From positions 1-64,000 of the forward strand of contig NZ_JAAHGO010000043.1 of the NCBI RefSeq assembly GCF_010672455.1: a stretch of 64,000 nucleotides of DNA, written 5' to 3'. Each line of letters begins with the position of its first letter. Positions within the stretch are counted from its first letter, which is position 1. Made by a program: the position numbers and the translations under genes. This document shows, one piece after another, positions 1 to 8,491 of the stretch. The notes beneath the pieces are model-generated. The model was not told the origin of the DNA and did no database searches. It worked only from the letters and a program-made list of their open reading frames with translations. This DNA is from Okeania sp. SIO2C9. Lineage in GTDB: Bacteria > Cyanobacteriota > Cyanobacteriia > Cyanobacteriales > Microcoleaceae.

Positions 1-12
1 AAAGTTATACTT

Positions 13-40
13 GTAGGGGCGAATGGCCATTCGCCCCTAC
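13..40. repeat. 28-bp perfect palindrome (P28 family)
   Basis: GTAGGGGCGAATGG is followed directly by its exact reverse complement. Related 28-bp palindromes occur at 20357-20384, 39464-39491 and 59097-59124. This one abuts the broken 5' edge of a tnpB relic. It is probably a small mobile palindromic repeat; the function is unknown. Confidence 0.75.
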
Positions 41-41
41 G

Positions 42-377
42 TTTTTAGATGGTGACGATCTGCCTATTTATGGTGAAAAACCCGATGATTGGAAACCGTC
101 ACCGAAAAGAATAAAGCGATGCAGCGCGGTCTTGGGGGTTCCCCCCATGAGCGACTGCATCAAGAAGCGTGGTTTGTATAGAAGTAGTAATAATTGGTTA
201 ATTAATGCAGACTGTAATGGGGCAGCAAATATAATCACAAAAGTAAGCAGAAAGCTAAGTTTAGACTTAAGCAGACTGTGTAGGGGCACTTTGACTTGTC
301 CCCAGAGAGTTTATCTTTGGTCAGCTAAGAAGAAACGGAGCAACATGGATTATCGGTGTTGCGTAGTATCTGCTTAG
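42..377 (+). pseudogene. TnpB (IS200/IS605 group) C-terminal relic
   Basis: The open frame encodes the C-terminal part of a TnpB RNA-guided nuclease/accessory transposase protein. The stretch from DGDDLPIYGEKP through RGLYRSSNN and WLINADCNGAANII to LSRLCRGTLTCPQRV matches the usual TnpB tail (the INAD.NGAANI segment carries the last RuvC aspartate). Everything upstream, including the first RuvC motif, is missing within the window; the frame begins right after a 28-bp palindrome. A 48-bp in-frame insertion at about 117-164 adds 16 residues between KRIK and RGLYRS that other TnpB proteins lack. A hairpin typical of the right end of these elements follows the stop. It cannot be functional as seen, although the 5' part may lie left of the window. 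Confidence 0.8.
118..161. repeat. Palindromic element inserted in frame in tnpB relic
   Basis: This segment begins GATGCAG and ends CTGCATC, with an inner GGGGG/CCCCC hairpin, so it folds on itself. Together with a few duplicated flanking bases it adds 48 bp, a multiple of three, to the TnpB reading frame without a stop. I recall similar hairpins elsewhere in filamentous cyanobacteria, but that was not checked. Confidence 0.6.
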
Positions 378-410
378 AATCCCCGTGACTTGAGTCCGGG
401 GAGTAGTCAA
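376..410 (+). other. IS200/IS605-type right-end hairpin
   Basis: GAATCCCCG, an imperfect inverted repeat, CGGGGAG and a terminal GTCAA sit immediately after the tnpB relic stop. The same layout follows the tnpB genes at 9733-9769 and 53784-53830. In this family the region forms the transposon end and the 3' part of the guide (omega) RNA. Confidence 0.65.
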
Positions 411-482
411 TCACTTGAGGTTATCAGTTCTAAATTTAATAAATAGTGGCAAGCTGATTGAACTTGTCAGAAAATAATCGAT

Positions 483-1910
483 ATGGCTATTTACTCCTGG
501 AAGCAATTTAAACTCTCTGTTCTGAGTGCTAATGAGTGGTTTCGAGAAACTCCTGAAAGAGCTTTGGATATGGCTTATGATGCTGCTCTCAATATTAAGG
601 CGATTGAAGAAAAACATTTTGAAGGCCAAAAAATTTCTTTAGCATCAGCTAATTATGGTGATAGTGTTAAGTCTTATTTTAATTCTGAATTGAAGCGATA
701 TTTAAAAGTTATTCAAACTAGATTAGCTGAGTTTAATGCAAGTATTTCAGTTGTAGGTATTTTTGAGAAAAATAAGCTTGGCGATGGCGAGGATAAACTC
801 AATAAATATTATCAGCAAGAATTTCAGGACCGACCATCAATTATTTTGGAAAAATTAGAGTTTATTGATGAAGTAGCTGGTCGATATCGTAAACAAACAA
901 AATCTCCAATTCAAACATCTAATTCAATTGTAGAAGTGCCTGATACTTCATCTTCTTTAGCTATAATATCTAGTCAAGATAATATTAATAGTTCTACTAA
1001 TAATATATCATCTAATTCTGCTATAAATACTACAAAAACACTAGAAAGAGATCAACCTGAAACTAGCTTTTTACCCCGTTCATTATTAAGTACTTTCAAA
1101 AGAATCAAGAAAGAGTTAGACCCAGAAGCAGAAGAAGATGTAATTAAAAAATTCAGAAAATCTAAAGTTAAGACTATTACTTCAGTTAGATTTATCTTGT
1201 TATTGATTTTAGTACCTCTACTAATGCATCAGTTATCAAAAATAACTTTTGTGGGTTACTTAGTCGATAGTTTTCTGCCAGTCTCTAATCAACAAGAAGA
1301 GATTTTTATTAACCGTGACTTGGAAGAAGAAGCCTTGATGGAGTTGCGTAAATATGAGGAAGAACTTCATTTTCAAATGTATTTAGGCCAGGCACCAGAA
1401 TTATTCCCAGAATTATATGAAGCTGGGAAAGAAATTTCAGAAATACCCAAACTTAAAAGAGAAGAATTGATTGAGCATAAAGTAGAAGAAAAAGCTCAAG
1501 AAATAGCCTCGGAATATAAAAATAGAAGTAATAATGCTATTAAAAATATTTTTTGTGACTTTATATCTTTGATTACTTTTGTTGGCATTATTTCTACTAA
1601 TAGAAGAGATGTTGAGATTTTAAAATCTTTTATGGATGATGTGATATATGGTCTTAGTGATAGTGCTAAGGCATTTATTCTGATTTTGTTAACAGATATG
1701 TTTGTGGGGTTTCACTCCCCTCATGGTTGGGAAGTGATTTTGGAAAATGTTGCTAAACATTTTGGAGTAGCAGAAAGTAGAGATTTTAATTTCTTGTTTA
1801 TCGCAACTTTTCCGGTGATTTTAGATGCTGTTTTTAAGTATTGGATATTCCGTTACTTGAACCGTAGTTCGCCTTCTGCAGTGGCAACTTACAAGAATAT
1901 GAATGAATAG
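483..1910 (+). CDS. pxcA: Proton extrusion protein PxcA (CemA family)
   Basis: The 475-residue protein matches PxcA/CotA, the cyanobacterial homologue of the chloroplast envelope protein CemA, which is needed for light-dependent proton extrusion and supports CO2 and nitrate uptake. The N-terminal 230 residues are soluble and partly low-complexity (Ser/Asn/Thr-rich around residues 150-185). Four hydrophobic segments follow: about 237-256, 355-372, 398-417 and 436-458. Family signatures are visible in the C-terminal half: TDMFVGFHSPHGWE and the final FPVILDAVFKYWIFRYLNR. Length is close to the usual 420-470. It is a stand-alone gene with a TnpB relic upstream and an IS630 relic downstream. The ATG at 483 precedes the conserved YSWKQFKLS start. 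It is expected in the cytoplasmic membrane. Confidence 0.93.
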   Translation: MAIYSWKQFKLSVLSANEWFRETPERALDMAYDAALNIKAIEEKHFEGQKISLASANYGDSVKSYFNSELKRYLKVIQTRLAEFNASISVVGIFEKNKLGDGEDKLNKYYQQEFQDRPSIILEKLEFIDEVAGRYRKQTKSPIQTSNSIVEVPDTSSSLAIISSQDNINSSTNNISSNSAINTTKTLERDQPETSFLPRSLLSTFKRIKKELDPEAEEDVIKKFRKSKVKTITSVRFILLLILVPLLMHQLSKITFVGYLVDSFLPVSNQQEEIFINRDLEEEALMELRKYEEELHFQMYLGQAPELFPELYEAGKEISEIPKLKREELIEHKVEEKAQEIASEYKNRSNNAIKNIFCDFISLITFVGIISTNRRDVEILKSFMDDVIYGLSDSAKAFILILLTDMFVGFHSPHGWEVILENVAKHFGVAESRDFNFLFIATFPVILDAVFKYWIFRYLNRSSPSAVATYKNMNE

Positions 1911-1947
1911 ATTAAACAATTAACAATTAATAATTAATAATTAATAC

Positions 1948-2455
1948 TATAGCAATCCTAAATTGGTTGTGGCAAAATTCCATACAGAAAAAGTTTTGGG
2001 AAATCGAATATTTGATCATAGCGCAAAAAACTTAAATAGCCACTTAACTACTTTAAAAGAACTGCAAAGATGATAGAATTGTCTGATGAAATTTTTGGCT
2101 TGTAATCAAATATCTTCAACGGGGTTTTGCTCCGGGGCATTCGGGGCAAATTTTGTACAATTTATCAACCATTCCTCTTGTGCTAAGTCTTGATTAATTG
2201 TCACTAAATATTCTCGAAATTCCTGAGAATTATGATAACTTGCTCCATCCCAAAATATTGCCAATCTTTTTCCCGGCCTTCGCGCTTTGCAAATATTTAA
2301 TAAATTCAATGGTATTTTCCGTATTTCCACTCTTATATTCTTGCACAATAAATTCTTTGCTTTGATAGTCTAATGCTCCATAATAAGTCTGTCTTTTTGT
2401 TTCATTTTTTAGCGGAATTTCTATTCTTTCATCATTATCGATCTACAAAATTATA
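1948..2455 (-). pseudogene. IS630-family transposase relic, 3' part
   Basis: The minus strand encodes the C-terminal half of an IS630/DDE_3 transposase: RLAIFWDGASYHNS carries the second catalytic Asp and FAPNAPEQNPVEDI the catalytic Glu. The left edge at 1948 is the inverted terminal repeat TATAGCAATCCTAAA, also present at 45204. The segment is nearly identical to the left third of the element at 45206-46706. Homology stops at about 2455, where a short R1 remnant joins, so the 5' half of the gene and the other end are missing. The reading frame is broken. It could only be mobilised in trans, and with one end missing probably not at all. Confidence 0.8.
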
Positions 2456-2532
2456 GGATTGACTAATGGGATTTTTTTCTGTTTTTTCCTTGATACATAG
2501 AGGCTTTAAACCTTAATTATTTGGCAGAGATT
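2452..2532 (-). repeat. R1 repeat remnant
   Basis: ATTGACTAATGGG...GAGGCTTTAAACCTTAATTATT matches the two outer parts of R1 (compare 8875-9020) with the centre deleted. It marks the breakpoint of the IS630 relic. Confidence 0.5.
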
Positions 2533-2692
2533 TGGCAGTCGGGAGTCGAAAGTAAAGGGGAAATTATACCAATTTCATAAAATATTGCTACATTCATTAT
2601 CTGCAAGTGAGAAAATTTTAGACTTAAGACCAAAAATATAGATTAATATCATATCTTTACTACTCCCCCACTCCCTCTTTTGGAGGAGATTT

Positions 2693-3268
2693 CTAATGTT
2701 TAATTTGTCTTGGGTAACGAGGTTTACAAGGAGTTCCTAAGCAAACCTGACCTGCTGGCATATCTTTAAAAACACTACTCCTAGCACCAATAACAGCATT
2801 AGCACCAATATTAACGCCTGGAGCAATAAAACAATCTGTAGCAACCCATGCACCATTACCAATATTAATACTTGCTGTTTGTAAACCAAATGTAGGGTCT
2901 TCCATATCATGACTACCCGTACAGAGGTAACTTTTCTGAGAGATAACGCAATGTTGACCTATTTCTATACGGTCAAGACTGTATAAAACTACGTCGTCTC
3001 CAATCCAACTATAATCGCCGATCACTATTTTCCAAGGATAGGTAAATCTGGCAGTGGGGCGAATTAAAACTCCTTGACCAATTTTGGCTCCAAAGAGATT
3101 TAATATTAGTCGTCTTAGACCATATAAAGGTTGGGGAGTTAAGGGAAAAGTAATTGCTTGTACGAACCACCACAGTAATACGAACCAACCCGGTTTACCT
3201 CGGTCATACCAAGATTGGTTGTATTTACGAAGATCGACCCCAGATTCTATTTGTTGGTTATTTGTCAT
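2693..3268 (-). CDS. WcaF-type hexapeptide acetyltransferase
   Basis: The 191-residue protein is a left-handed beta-helix acyltransferase. Hexapeptide-repeat imperfect triplets run from about residue 75 (IGQGVLIRPTARF, IVIGDYSWIGDDV, IEIGQHCVIS) to NIGANAVIGARSSV. The SHDMEDPTFGL segment with the conserved His is typical of the WcaF/NodL branch, which transfers acetyl groups to sugar hydroxyls. An N-terminal segment rich in Trp and Phe (about residues 25-50) may sit on the membrane. Two family-2 glycosyltransferases lie 3-5 kb downstream on the same strand, so a role in modifying an exported polysaccharide is likely. In filamentous cyanobacteria similar enzymes have been named HpsU in the hormogonium polysaccharide set; I cannot confirm that assignment. 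Confidence 0.85.
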   Translation of the reverse strand: MTNNQQIESGVDLRKYNQSWYDRGKPGWFVLLWWFVQAITFPLTPQPLYGLRRLILNLFGAKIGQGVLIRPTARFTYPWKIVIGDYSWIGDDVVLYSLDRIEIGQHCVISQKSYLCTGSHDMEDPTFGLQTASINIGNGAWVATDCFIAPGVNIGANAVIGARSSVFKDMPAGQVCLGTPCKPRYPRQIKH

Positions 3269-3395
3269 TGGGAGTTAAATTTTTTTAGGCTTGACTTTGA
3301 TTAGACAATTTTATACCATTGAGATGTTTATACTGGGGGAATAGTAATTTTATATACTCGTACCGTAAAATTGATTAAAATACCCAATTATATAT

Positions 3396-3572
3396 TTACC
3401 GAAAAATTGTGGTTTAAAGCCTCCCCTTTTAAGGGGATAATAAGCGGTCGGGGGATGGCGAGGTCTCGGAGCCATATCCATGAGACCAAGAGAAGAAAAA
3501 TTTTCATCTCTTTGTCAATCCTCTTCTTTTCAAGGAGAGGTAATTATTCATTATTCATTATTCATTATTGAA
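3396..3572 (+). repeat. R1 repeat copy
   Basis: Begins TTACCGAAAAATTGTGG and ends CATTATTGAA. It keeps the outer pairing GCCTCCCC with GGAGAGGT and the central GCGGTCG segment, but lacks about 30 bp of the centre. Confidence 0.75.
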
Positions 3573-3675
3573 AAGTATGTTACTACAGAATAGTTAATTT
3601 TGAAAGGTTTATTCAATTTATTTTGACTGTGGAATAGATTAATGAACTGAGTCAGAAAAATAGCAAACCTCCAGA

Positions 3676-4235
3676 ATAATTTCATCTATTTTTGTGATTA
3701 CTTTTCTGGTTTCTCTGGTGGCAACAATAATTTTTGCCCACTCATCCGTTGCAGAATAGGCAAATAGTTATTTTGGAAAAGTTGAGAGAATTTTGACAAA
3801 TATTTCTACCTCTTTTCCTACCTCATCTTTAGATAGATGGGATGACAACTATATATATAAATTAATTTTCTATCCTCGGTTTTTCTGTGTGACTATATGA
3901 GGGGAAAGCTGAGAATAATTTCATCATAATTTCATCTATTTTTGTGATTACTTTTCTGGTTTTTCTGGTGGCAATAGTAATTTTCGCCGACTTATTGGTT
4001 GTGGGATGGGCAAATAGTTACTAGGTAATATTGAGATAATTTTTGTAAATTTTCTGATCTCATCTACCTAGAGATGAGATGACAACTATATATAAATAAA
4101 TGAATTTTTTATCCTTGGTTTGACTGTGTGACTATTCTAGGGGAAAGCTGGAAGTAATTTCATCTATTTTTGTGATTACTTTTCTAGTTTCTCTGGTGGC
4201 AATAATAATTTTTGCCCACTCATCATAGTTATTAA
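3676..4235. repeat. Three degenerate tandem copies of the 3' end of a restriction gene relic
   Basis: The motif TTCATCTATTTTTGTGATTA recurs at 3681, 3931 and 4158 (spacings 250 and 227 bp), each time followed by TACTTTTCT.GTTTCTCTGGTGGCAA and ATTTT.GCC.ACT. Intervening GATGACAACTATATATA also repeats. The third copy is the real 3' end of the reading frame that stops at 4132; the other two are non-coding duplicates. Confidence 0.7.
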
Positions 4236-4680
4236 TAACTTTCTCTTGATAGCTTAAAAATGATTGGATTAATTCAGCAGTTTTTTCTGAATTATCATTA
4301 GCAATAATTTTGTGATTTTTTACTTTGCCTAGACTTGTCTCAAGTTTTAACTTACCCTCTTTATACCAACGAAACTCTAAGTAATTAGTTAAAATTAAAT
4401 TTTCACCTACGGCAGATTCTAAATAACGTTTTAACTGGTCAATTAATTGAATTTTTTCTAAATTTTCACCAATTTTTTTAGCTTCAATATCGCCAAGTAA
4501 GTTATTATTTTTCCTAACTGTAAAATCTGGGATGCCAGCTTGATTTCCAGTTTCTTCAAAATTGGCATTAATTCCCAACATTTCACCCTCAATCAGATTT
4601 TTTAAAGCAGGATAATGAGTACGTTCACTACCTTTTTCCAGATTCTTCTCTAATTATTGTAAATAGTAGTTAAATTCCAT
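4132..4680 (-). pseudogene. N-terminal fragment of a type ISP/IIG-like restriction-modification enzyme
   Basis: The frame encodes a PD-(D/E)xK nuclease-like domain: GIPDFTVRKNNNLLGDIEAKKIG supplies PD and the E-A-K pair, followed by QLKRYLES and NLILTNYLEFRWY. These are typical of the N terminus of large single-chain restriction-methylation enzymes, whose usual length is over 900 residues. The natural start appears to be the ATG at 4680, but the ninth codon (4654-4656) is an in-frame TAA; the next ATG in frame is at 4581. After the nuclease domain the frame ends with no methylase or target-recognition part. I call it a decayed fragment. Its 3' end has been duplicated twice downstream. A short free-standing protein from the 4581 start remains formally possible. 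Confidence 0.7.
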
Positions 4681-5601
4681 CAATCTGTATTTTTGGCAAA
4701 TATTTCAAGGATATTTTAATAGAATAAAAATTATCAGAGACCATTTATCAACAAAATATTAAACATAGAATACTACCACAGCAAAAGTAGGAGTTTAGAG
4801 ACCAAACCCCTACAGAAATGCTAGCTATATTTTAGGGACTTCCAAATAAAAAATTATCCCATTAGCTATGAAGGTAAGGGAGTAGAGAGTAGGGAGTAGG
4901 GAGTAGGGAGTAGGGAAGAAATTGAAAAAGTAAGGGAGTAGAGAGTAGCTAGTTAACGATAGAGTACAAAAATTTGGATAATTTATTTTCTGCTATTCTC
5001 TTAGTCAATATTTTAGTCTTATTTGATAGTCTAAAATAACTTTATACCAAATCTAAAAAGTTTTGCTACATCTTTTTGAGAGTAGGGAATAGGGAGTAGA
5101 TAAATTAGGAATAAGGGTGCATCTCATATTTGCAAAAATACTTTTTTTCCTATATATTCCCTGTTCCCTAAAAGCGATAATTTTTTGGCTTTATTCAAAA
5201 TTGAGATGCACCCAGGAATAAGATATCTTCGCTTAATGCCTAGAATCGTTAAAAAGTGCTTCAGTCCGGAAATTATGAAATGCTGATATAGCAATTCCCA
5301 TCCTAATGATATACAAAATTCGTTTGTTTTAGGGAGTAGGGAGTAGGAAATAGAAAATAAAAAAAATTACTGTACCTCAGTAACTTGAGAAATGCTATAG
5401 CTAGTTAATGCTATAAAAATCAAAATAGGGAAGTAGAAAATAGGTTAACTTTCCTTTTTCTATCTCCCTTAAATGTTCGGCGAATTTCAGATTAATTAGT
5501 TAAATTTTTGGCATTACTGATTCTAACTATCAGGTCAAGTATGAATATAGATTTAGAGTTATTTATCCATCCTAATCATCAACAATAAAATCAAGTTTTT
5601 C
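4681..5601. other. Gene-free region with low-complexity tracts and nested repeats
   Basis: No coding signal is seen. The stretch holds repeated AGGGAGTAG units (about 4870-4920 and 5080-5100), an R2 element at 5115-5213, and a larger repeat (about 5030-5255) that reappears in inverted orientation at about 46190-46310, sharing GCTACATCT and CTTAATGCC.AGAATCGTTA. Confidence 0.6.
5115..5213. mobile_element. R2 MITE with 8-bp target duplication
   Basis: A 99-bp element has exact inverted ends GGGTGCATCT and AGATGCACCC, flanked on both sides by AGGAATAA (5107-5114 and 5214-5221). The duplication shows it arrived by transposition into the surrounding repeat. A second R2 copy lies at 21077-21182. 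Confidence 0.85.
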
Positions 5602-5795
5602 GTAAGCATTTAGCCGTCAGCTATCAGCCATCAGTTATTGCTTTTAGTTTTAGATAAAAGCTTTACTAATTGATCCAGAATTTATACTTACTATAAAATC
5701 TGGCTGAAACAGTCTATATTCATTTAAACCCCTTATAATAGCTGAGATCTGAAAGCTAATAGCTGTTTGCGCAGCATTCCGCAGGAAATGCTTAC
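5602..5795. repeat. R5 repeat copy, one end altered
   Basis: Starts GTAAGCATTTAGCCGTCAGC and ends GGAAATGCTTAC. It shares ATTGCTTTTAGTTTTAGATA with the clean copy at 52231-52406 and TTTGCGCAGCATTCCGCAGG with other copies. Confidence 0.65.
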
Positions 5796-5885
5796 AGTTT
5801 TTCCGACCGCTTCTTTGATACTTTTACTAATAACTGATAACTGAAATAAACCTAAATTTTCACCACTGTCAATATTTTAGATATT

Positions 5886-6118
5886 TTACCGAATAATTAA
5901 TAATTAATAATTAATAATTAAATAATTCGCGCCTTGAAGCCTCCCCTTGGATAGGGGAAAAAAAGCGGTCGTTAGCGCAGCTTCCCGTAAGGGTGGGATG
6001 GCGAGGTCTCGGAGGCATATCCAATCGACCAAGAGAAGAAATAGTATTTCCTTATATTCAATTCCGTAACGGTTTTAACCAGAGGTAATTATCAATTATC
6101 AATTATCCATTATCCACT
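5886..6118 (+). repeat. R1 repeat copy
   Basis: Full-length variant: TTACCGAATAATT end, AATTAATAATT tract, GCCTCCCC, GCGGTCG, GGGTGGGATGGCGAGG, CATATCCAATCGACCAAGAG, then AGAGGTAATTATCAATTATC. It lies just downstream of a glycosyltransferase gene. Confidence 0.8.
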
Positions 6119-6141
6119 AATGAACTACCTTAACCTGACTA

Positions 6142-7092
6142 CTAACTACTACTTGCTGAATCTACCTGAGCAACTGGCTGAGGTTTAGCAGTTTTTTCTA
6201 TTTTCTCAACAGTATTTAACTGACCACCACAATCTTTAAGTTCGTAAAGTTTAACGCCTATTTGATACTCATATTGACTCAGTAACCTACCATAAATATA
6301 TCCTGCTTTACCATCTAAAAACCCTAATTGAATGAAGTAAAATAAAATAAACCTCAACATAGGTTTAAATGGTAATCTTACCCATATCTTCTTCAGAAAA
6401 CGTTTACGTTGTACCGCATCCCCAAATAAACTTGCACCAATAGTTCCATCATCATCCTGACCAGTCAGTATATTATAATGTACTCGCGCTTCCCAATTAG
6501 AATAACGATTGTGTCTTTCCAACCAGTGAAATAAATCACGAAAATCTTCGTGAAGCATATCATTTTTCAGATAGCCTACCTTTCCATTCAAAACAACGTG
6601 TTCATGCACTTCATTATCTCCCGTATTGGGCACTCCCTCAGTTCCTAAATTCTCGTAGCGACCTTCTTTATACTTAAATAAACGCAGATTCCAATCAGGA
6701 TATTTACCGCCATAACGAATCCATTTACCTAGAAAAAATACCCTTCTATTAAGGTAGTAACCATTGTAATTTTGGTCTTGAATCGCTACAGCAATTTCAT
6801 CCCATTGCTCAGGAGTAATACGTTCGTCACAATCAACAATAAGTACCCACTCATTCCGAAATGGCAAATTTTCTAAAGACCAATTTTTCTTTTTTGGCCA
6901 TTGACCATTAAAATGGAACTGTACTAAATTTGCTCCATAACTTTCTACAATTTCCCCAGAGCGATCGCTGCTTTGAGAATCTACTACAAATATCTCATCT
7001 GCTCTTGCAACACTATCTAGACAAGCGGGTAAATTTTTTTCTTCATTCTTAGCCGGGATGAGAACTGAAACTGGTATCTTAGATGATGTCAT
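6142..7092 (-). CDS. Family-2 glycosyltransferase (WaaE/KdtX-like)
   Basis: The 316-residue protein has a GT-A fold N terminus: VSVLIPAKNEEKNLPACLDSV binds the nucleotide sugar, DEIFVVDSQSSDRSGEI follows, and WVLIVDCDERIT carries the metal-binding DxD-type motif near residue 100. RYGGKYPDWNLRLFK and the ML.HEDFRDL..WLERHNRYS segment are typical of the cyanobacterial and LPS inner-core branch of GT2. The C-terminal 60 residues are hydrophobic then basic (around residue 240-265, PFKPMLRFILFYFIQLGFLDG), suggesting membrane association. It shares strand with the next upstream glycosyltransferase (330 bp away). The context suggests assembly of an exopolysaccharide; the sugar and acceptor cannot be read from the sequence. 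Confidence 0.88.
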   Translation of the reverse strand: MTSSKIPVSVLIPAKNEEKNLPACLDSVARADEIFVVDSQSSDRSGEIVESYGANLVQFHFNGQWPKKKNWSLENLPFRNEWVLIVDCDERITPEQWDEIAVAIQDQNYNGYYLNRRVFFLGKWIRYGGKYPDWNLRLFKYKEGRYENLGTEGVPNTGDNEVHEHVVLNGKVGYLKNDMLHEDFRDLFHWLERHNRYSNWEARVHYNILTGQDDDGTIGASLFGDAVQRKRFLKKIWVRLPFKPMLRFILFYFIQLGFLDGKAGYIYGRLLSQYEYQIGVKLYELKDCGGQLNTVEKIEKTAKPQPVAQVDSASSS

Positions 7093-7420
7093 AGTTCAGA
7101 ATTTTATAGATGGGAATTACCTTATTTTATTATCGCTATAGTTTTAAGGCACTAATAGTTCTCTATTGAGTTGCCTTGGGTTAGCATTTAGATAGTTAGG
7201 ATTTGATGTTAAGTGGCCTTTAGTTAACCTTTAGGTAAGTAGGATTTGAGATTGAGTGGACTTGGGTTAGCATTTCGGCAGGGCGATCGACTTTTTTTAC
7301 CTACCACCTAAAATCTACCACCTAATACCTACTTTATAAATATCATGCCTTGAGATGTTGAGTGGCTTTGGGTTAGCTTTTTGGCAGGGCGATCAGCTTT
7401 TTTTACCTACTACCTAAAAC
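7093..7420. other. Intergenic spacer with a tandem duplication
   Basis: GGCAGGGCGATC occurs at 7277 and 7383 (106-bp period) with CTTTTTTTACCTAC and TACTTT.TA.ATATCATGCC following each time. The second copy runs into the last codons of the adjacent glycosyltransferase gene, so its 3' end has been duplicated. No gene is seen. Confidence 0.65.
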
Positions 7421-8338
7421 CTACTTTGTAGATATCATGCCCTGAATAGCTGCACCTAGATAGCCTATTTGAGCATAAGCATAGACAAAATTATCAAAAC
7501 GTTTGGCCGGGTCTGCTATATTTTTTAGAGACTTGTACACACCCCTAATCATTCTATCGCTCCCCTTTTTTATTTGTCTAAGACCTGCCTGACCAGCTAG
7601 TTGTTCACGATAACATTCGCTAATGCCTTGCCACCAACCTCTTTCAATAAACCAGGCAGGTCTAACCCTTTCAGGAGCTACATTATGAGCAACCAAAGCT
7701 TCAGGTAAATAAGCTACTTGCCAACCTTGCTTGATTGCTAATTCTGTGGTATGTAACTCTTCATTAGACAATAGTTTTTTGCCCACTCGGCCTAAGTTAG
7801 TATCAAAGCCATCAATTTGTTCGAGAAATGTACGACGAATGGAATAATTTAAACCTCTAGGAGTTAAACCAGGCTGATTAATATAAACTACAGAATCACC
7901 AAGGTCATAGTAACCGAGGTTTCCTGATAATTCTGGAGAAAGCCATTTGGGGGGGCTAATTCCTTCTGGCCAAATCAAAGTAACTTTACCACCAGCGATC
8001 GCTAGTTTTTCATTACTTTGAAAAGCTTCTTGTAATACCCTTAACCATTGAGAACTAGCAACAGCATCATCATCAAGATAAGCTAAAATTTCTGCACTGG
8101 CTGCTTTTGCCCCTGTATTTCTGGCCACAGATAATCCTGTGACTGGCTCATATACATATTTCAGATTGGGACTAGGATATCTTGCTTCTACTACTTCGCG
8201 GGTGCGGTCGGTGGAAGCATTGTCTACCACTACTACTTCAAAGCTACCAGGAAAATCCTGTCCAAGTAGGCTATCTATGGCAGCTCCTAAGTAATTGTCC
8301 CGATTATGAGTGCAGATAATAGCAGATATTTGGGCCAT
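7421..8338 (-). CDS. Family-2 glycosyltransferase
   Basis: The 305-residue protein begins with a canonical GT2 domain: ISAIICTHNRDNYLGAAIDSL, VVVVDNASTDRTREVV, GLSVARNTGAKAASAEILAY and the metal-binding LDDDA at about residue 92. A GGKV acceptor-side motif and an NEELHTTELAIKQGW segment (ED/E-type catalytic base region) follow. Such proteins are soluble or loosely membrane-bound and transfer a sugar from a nucleotide donor to a growing polysaccharide or lipid-linked oligosaccharide. Close relatives occur in the hormogonium polysaccharide set of filamentous cyanobacteria (I think of HpsN), but I cannot confirm that. The last five codons lie inside a tandem duplication (see 7093-7420). ATG at 8338 directly precedes the conserved beta strand, so the start is well placed. 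Confidence 0.88.
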   Translation of the reverse strand: MAQISAIICTHNRDNYLGAAIDSLLGQDFPGSFEVVVVDNASTDRTREVVEARYPSPNLKYVYEPVTGLSVARNTGAKAASAEILAYLDDDAVASSQWLRVLQEAFQSNEKLAIAGGKVTLIWPEGISPPKWLSPELSGNLGYYDLGDSVVYINQPGLTPRGLNYSIRRTFLEQIDGFDTNLGRVGKKLLSNEELHTTELAIKQGWQVAYLPEALVAHNVAPERVRPAWFIERGWWQGISECYREQLAGQAGLRQIKKGSDRMIRGVYKSLKNIADPAKRFDNFVYAYAQIGYLGAAIQGMISTK

Positions 8339-8491
8339 ATTTAATTGTTACAAAAGAACTAGCGGGACTTTGAAAGCCCCTACTCTTGAGAGAGGGGATG
8401 AAAACGGACACTGGGGGATAAATACCGCAGTCTCTACCCCATTTTAACATTACAAATACACAATCAGGAGATAATTTATAATATTAAGGAG

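Noticed and set aside
3371-3571. Small open frame with MARSRSHIHETKRR-type sequence
   Set aside because: It lies wholly inside an R1 repeat; other R1 copies do not preserve the frame.
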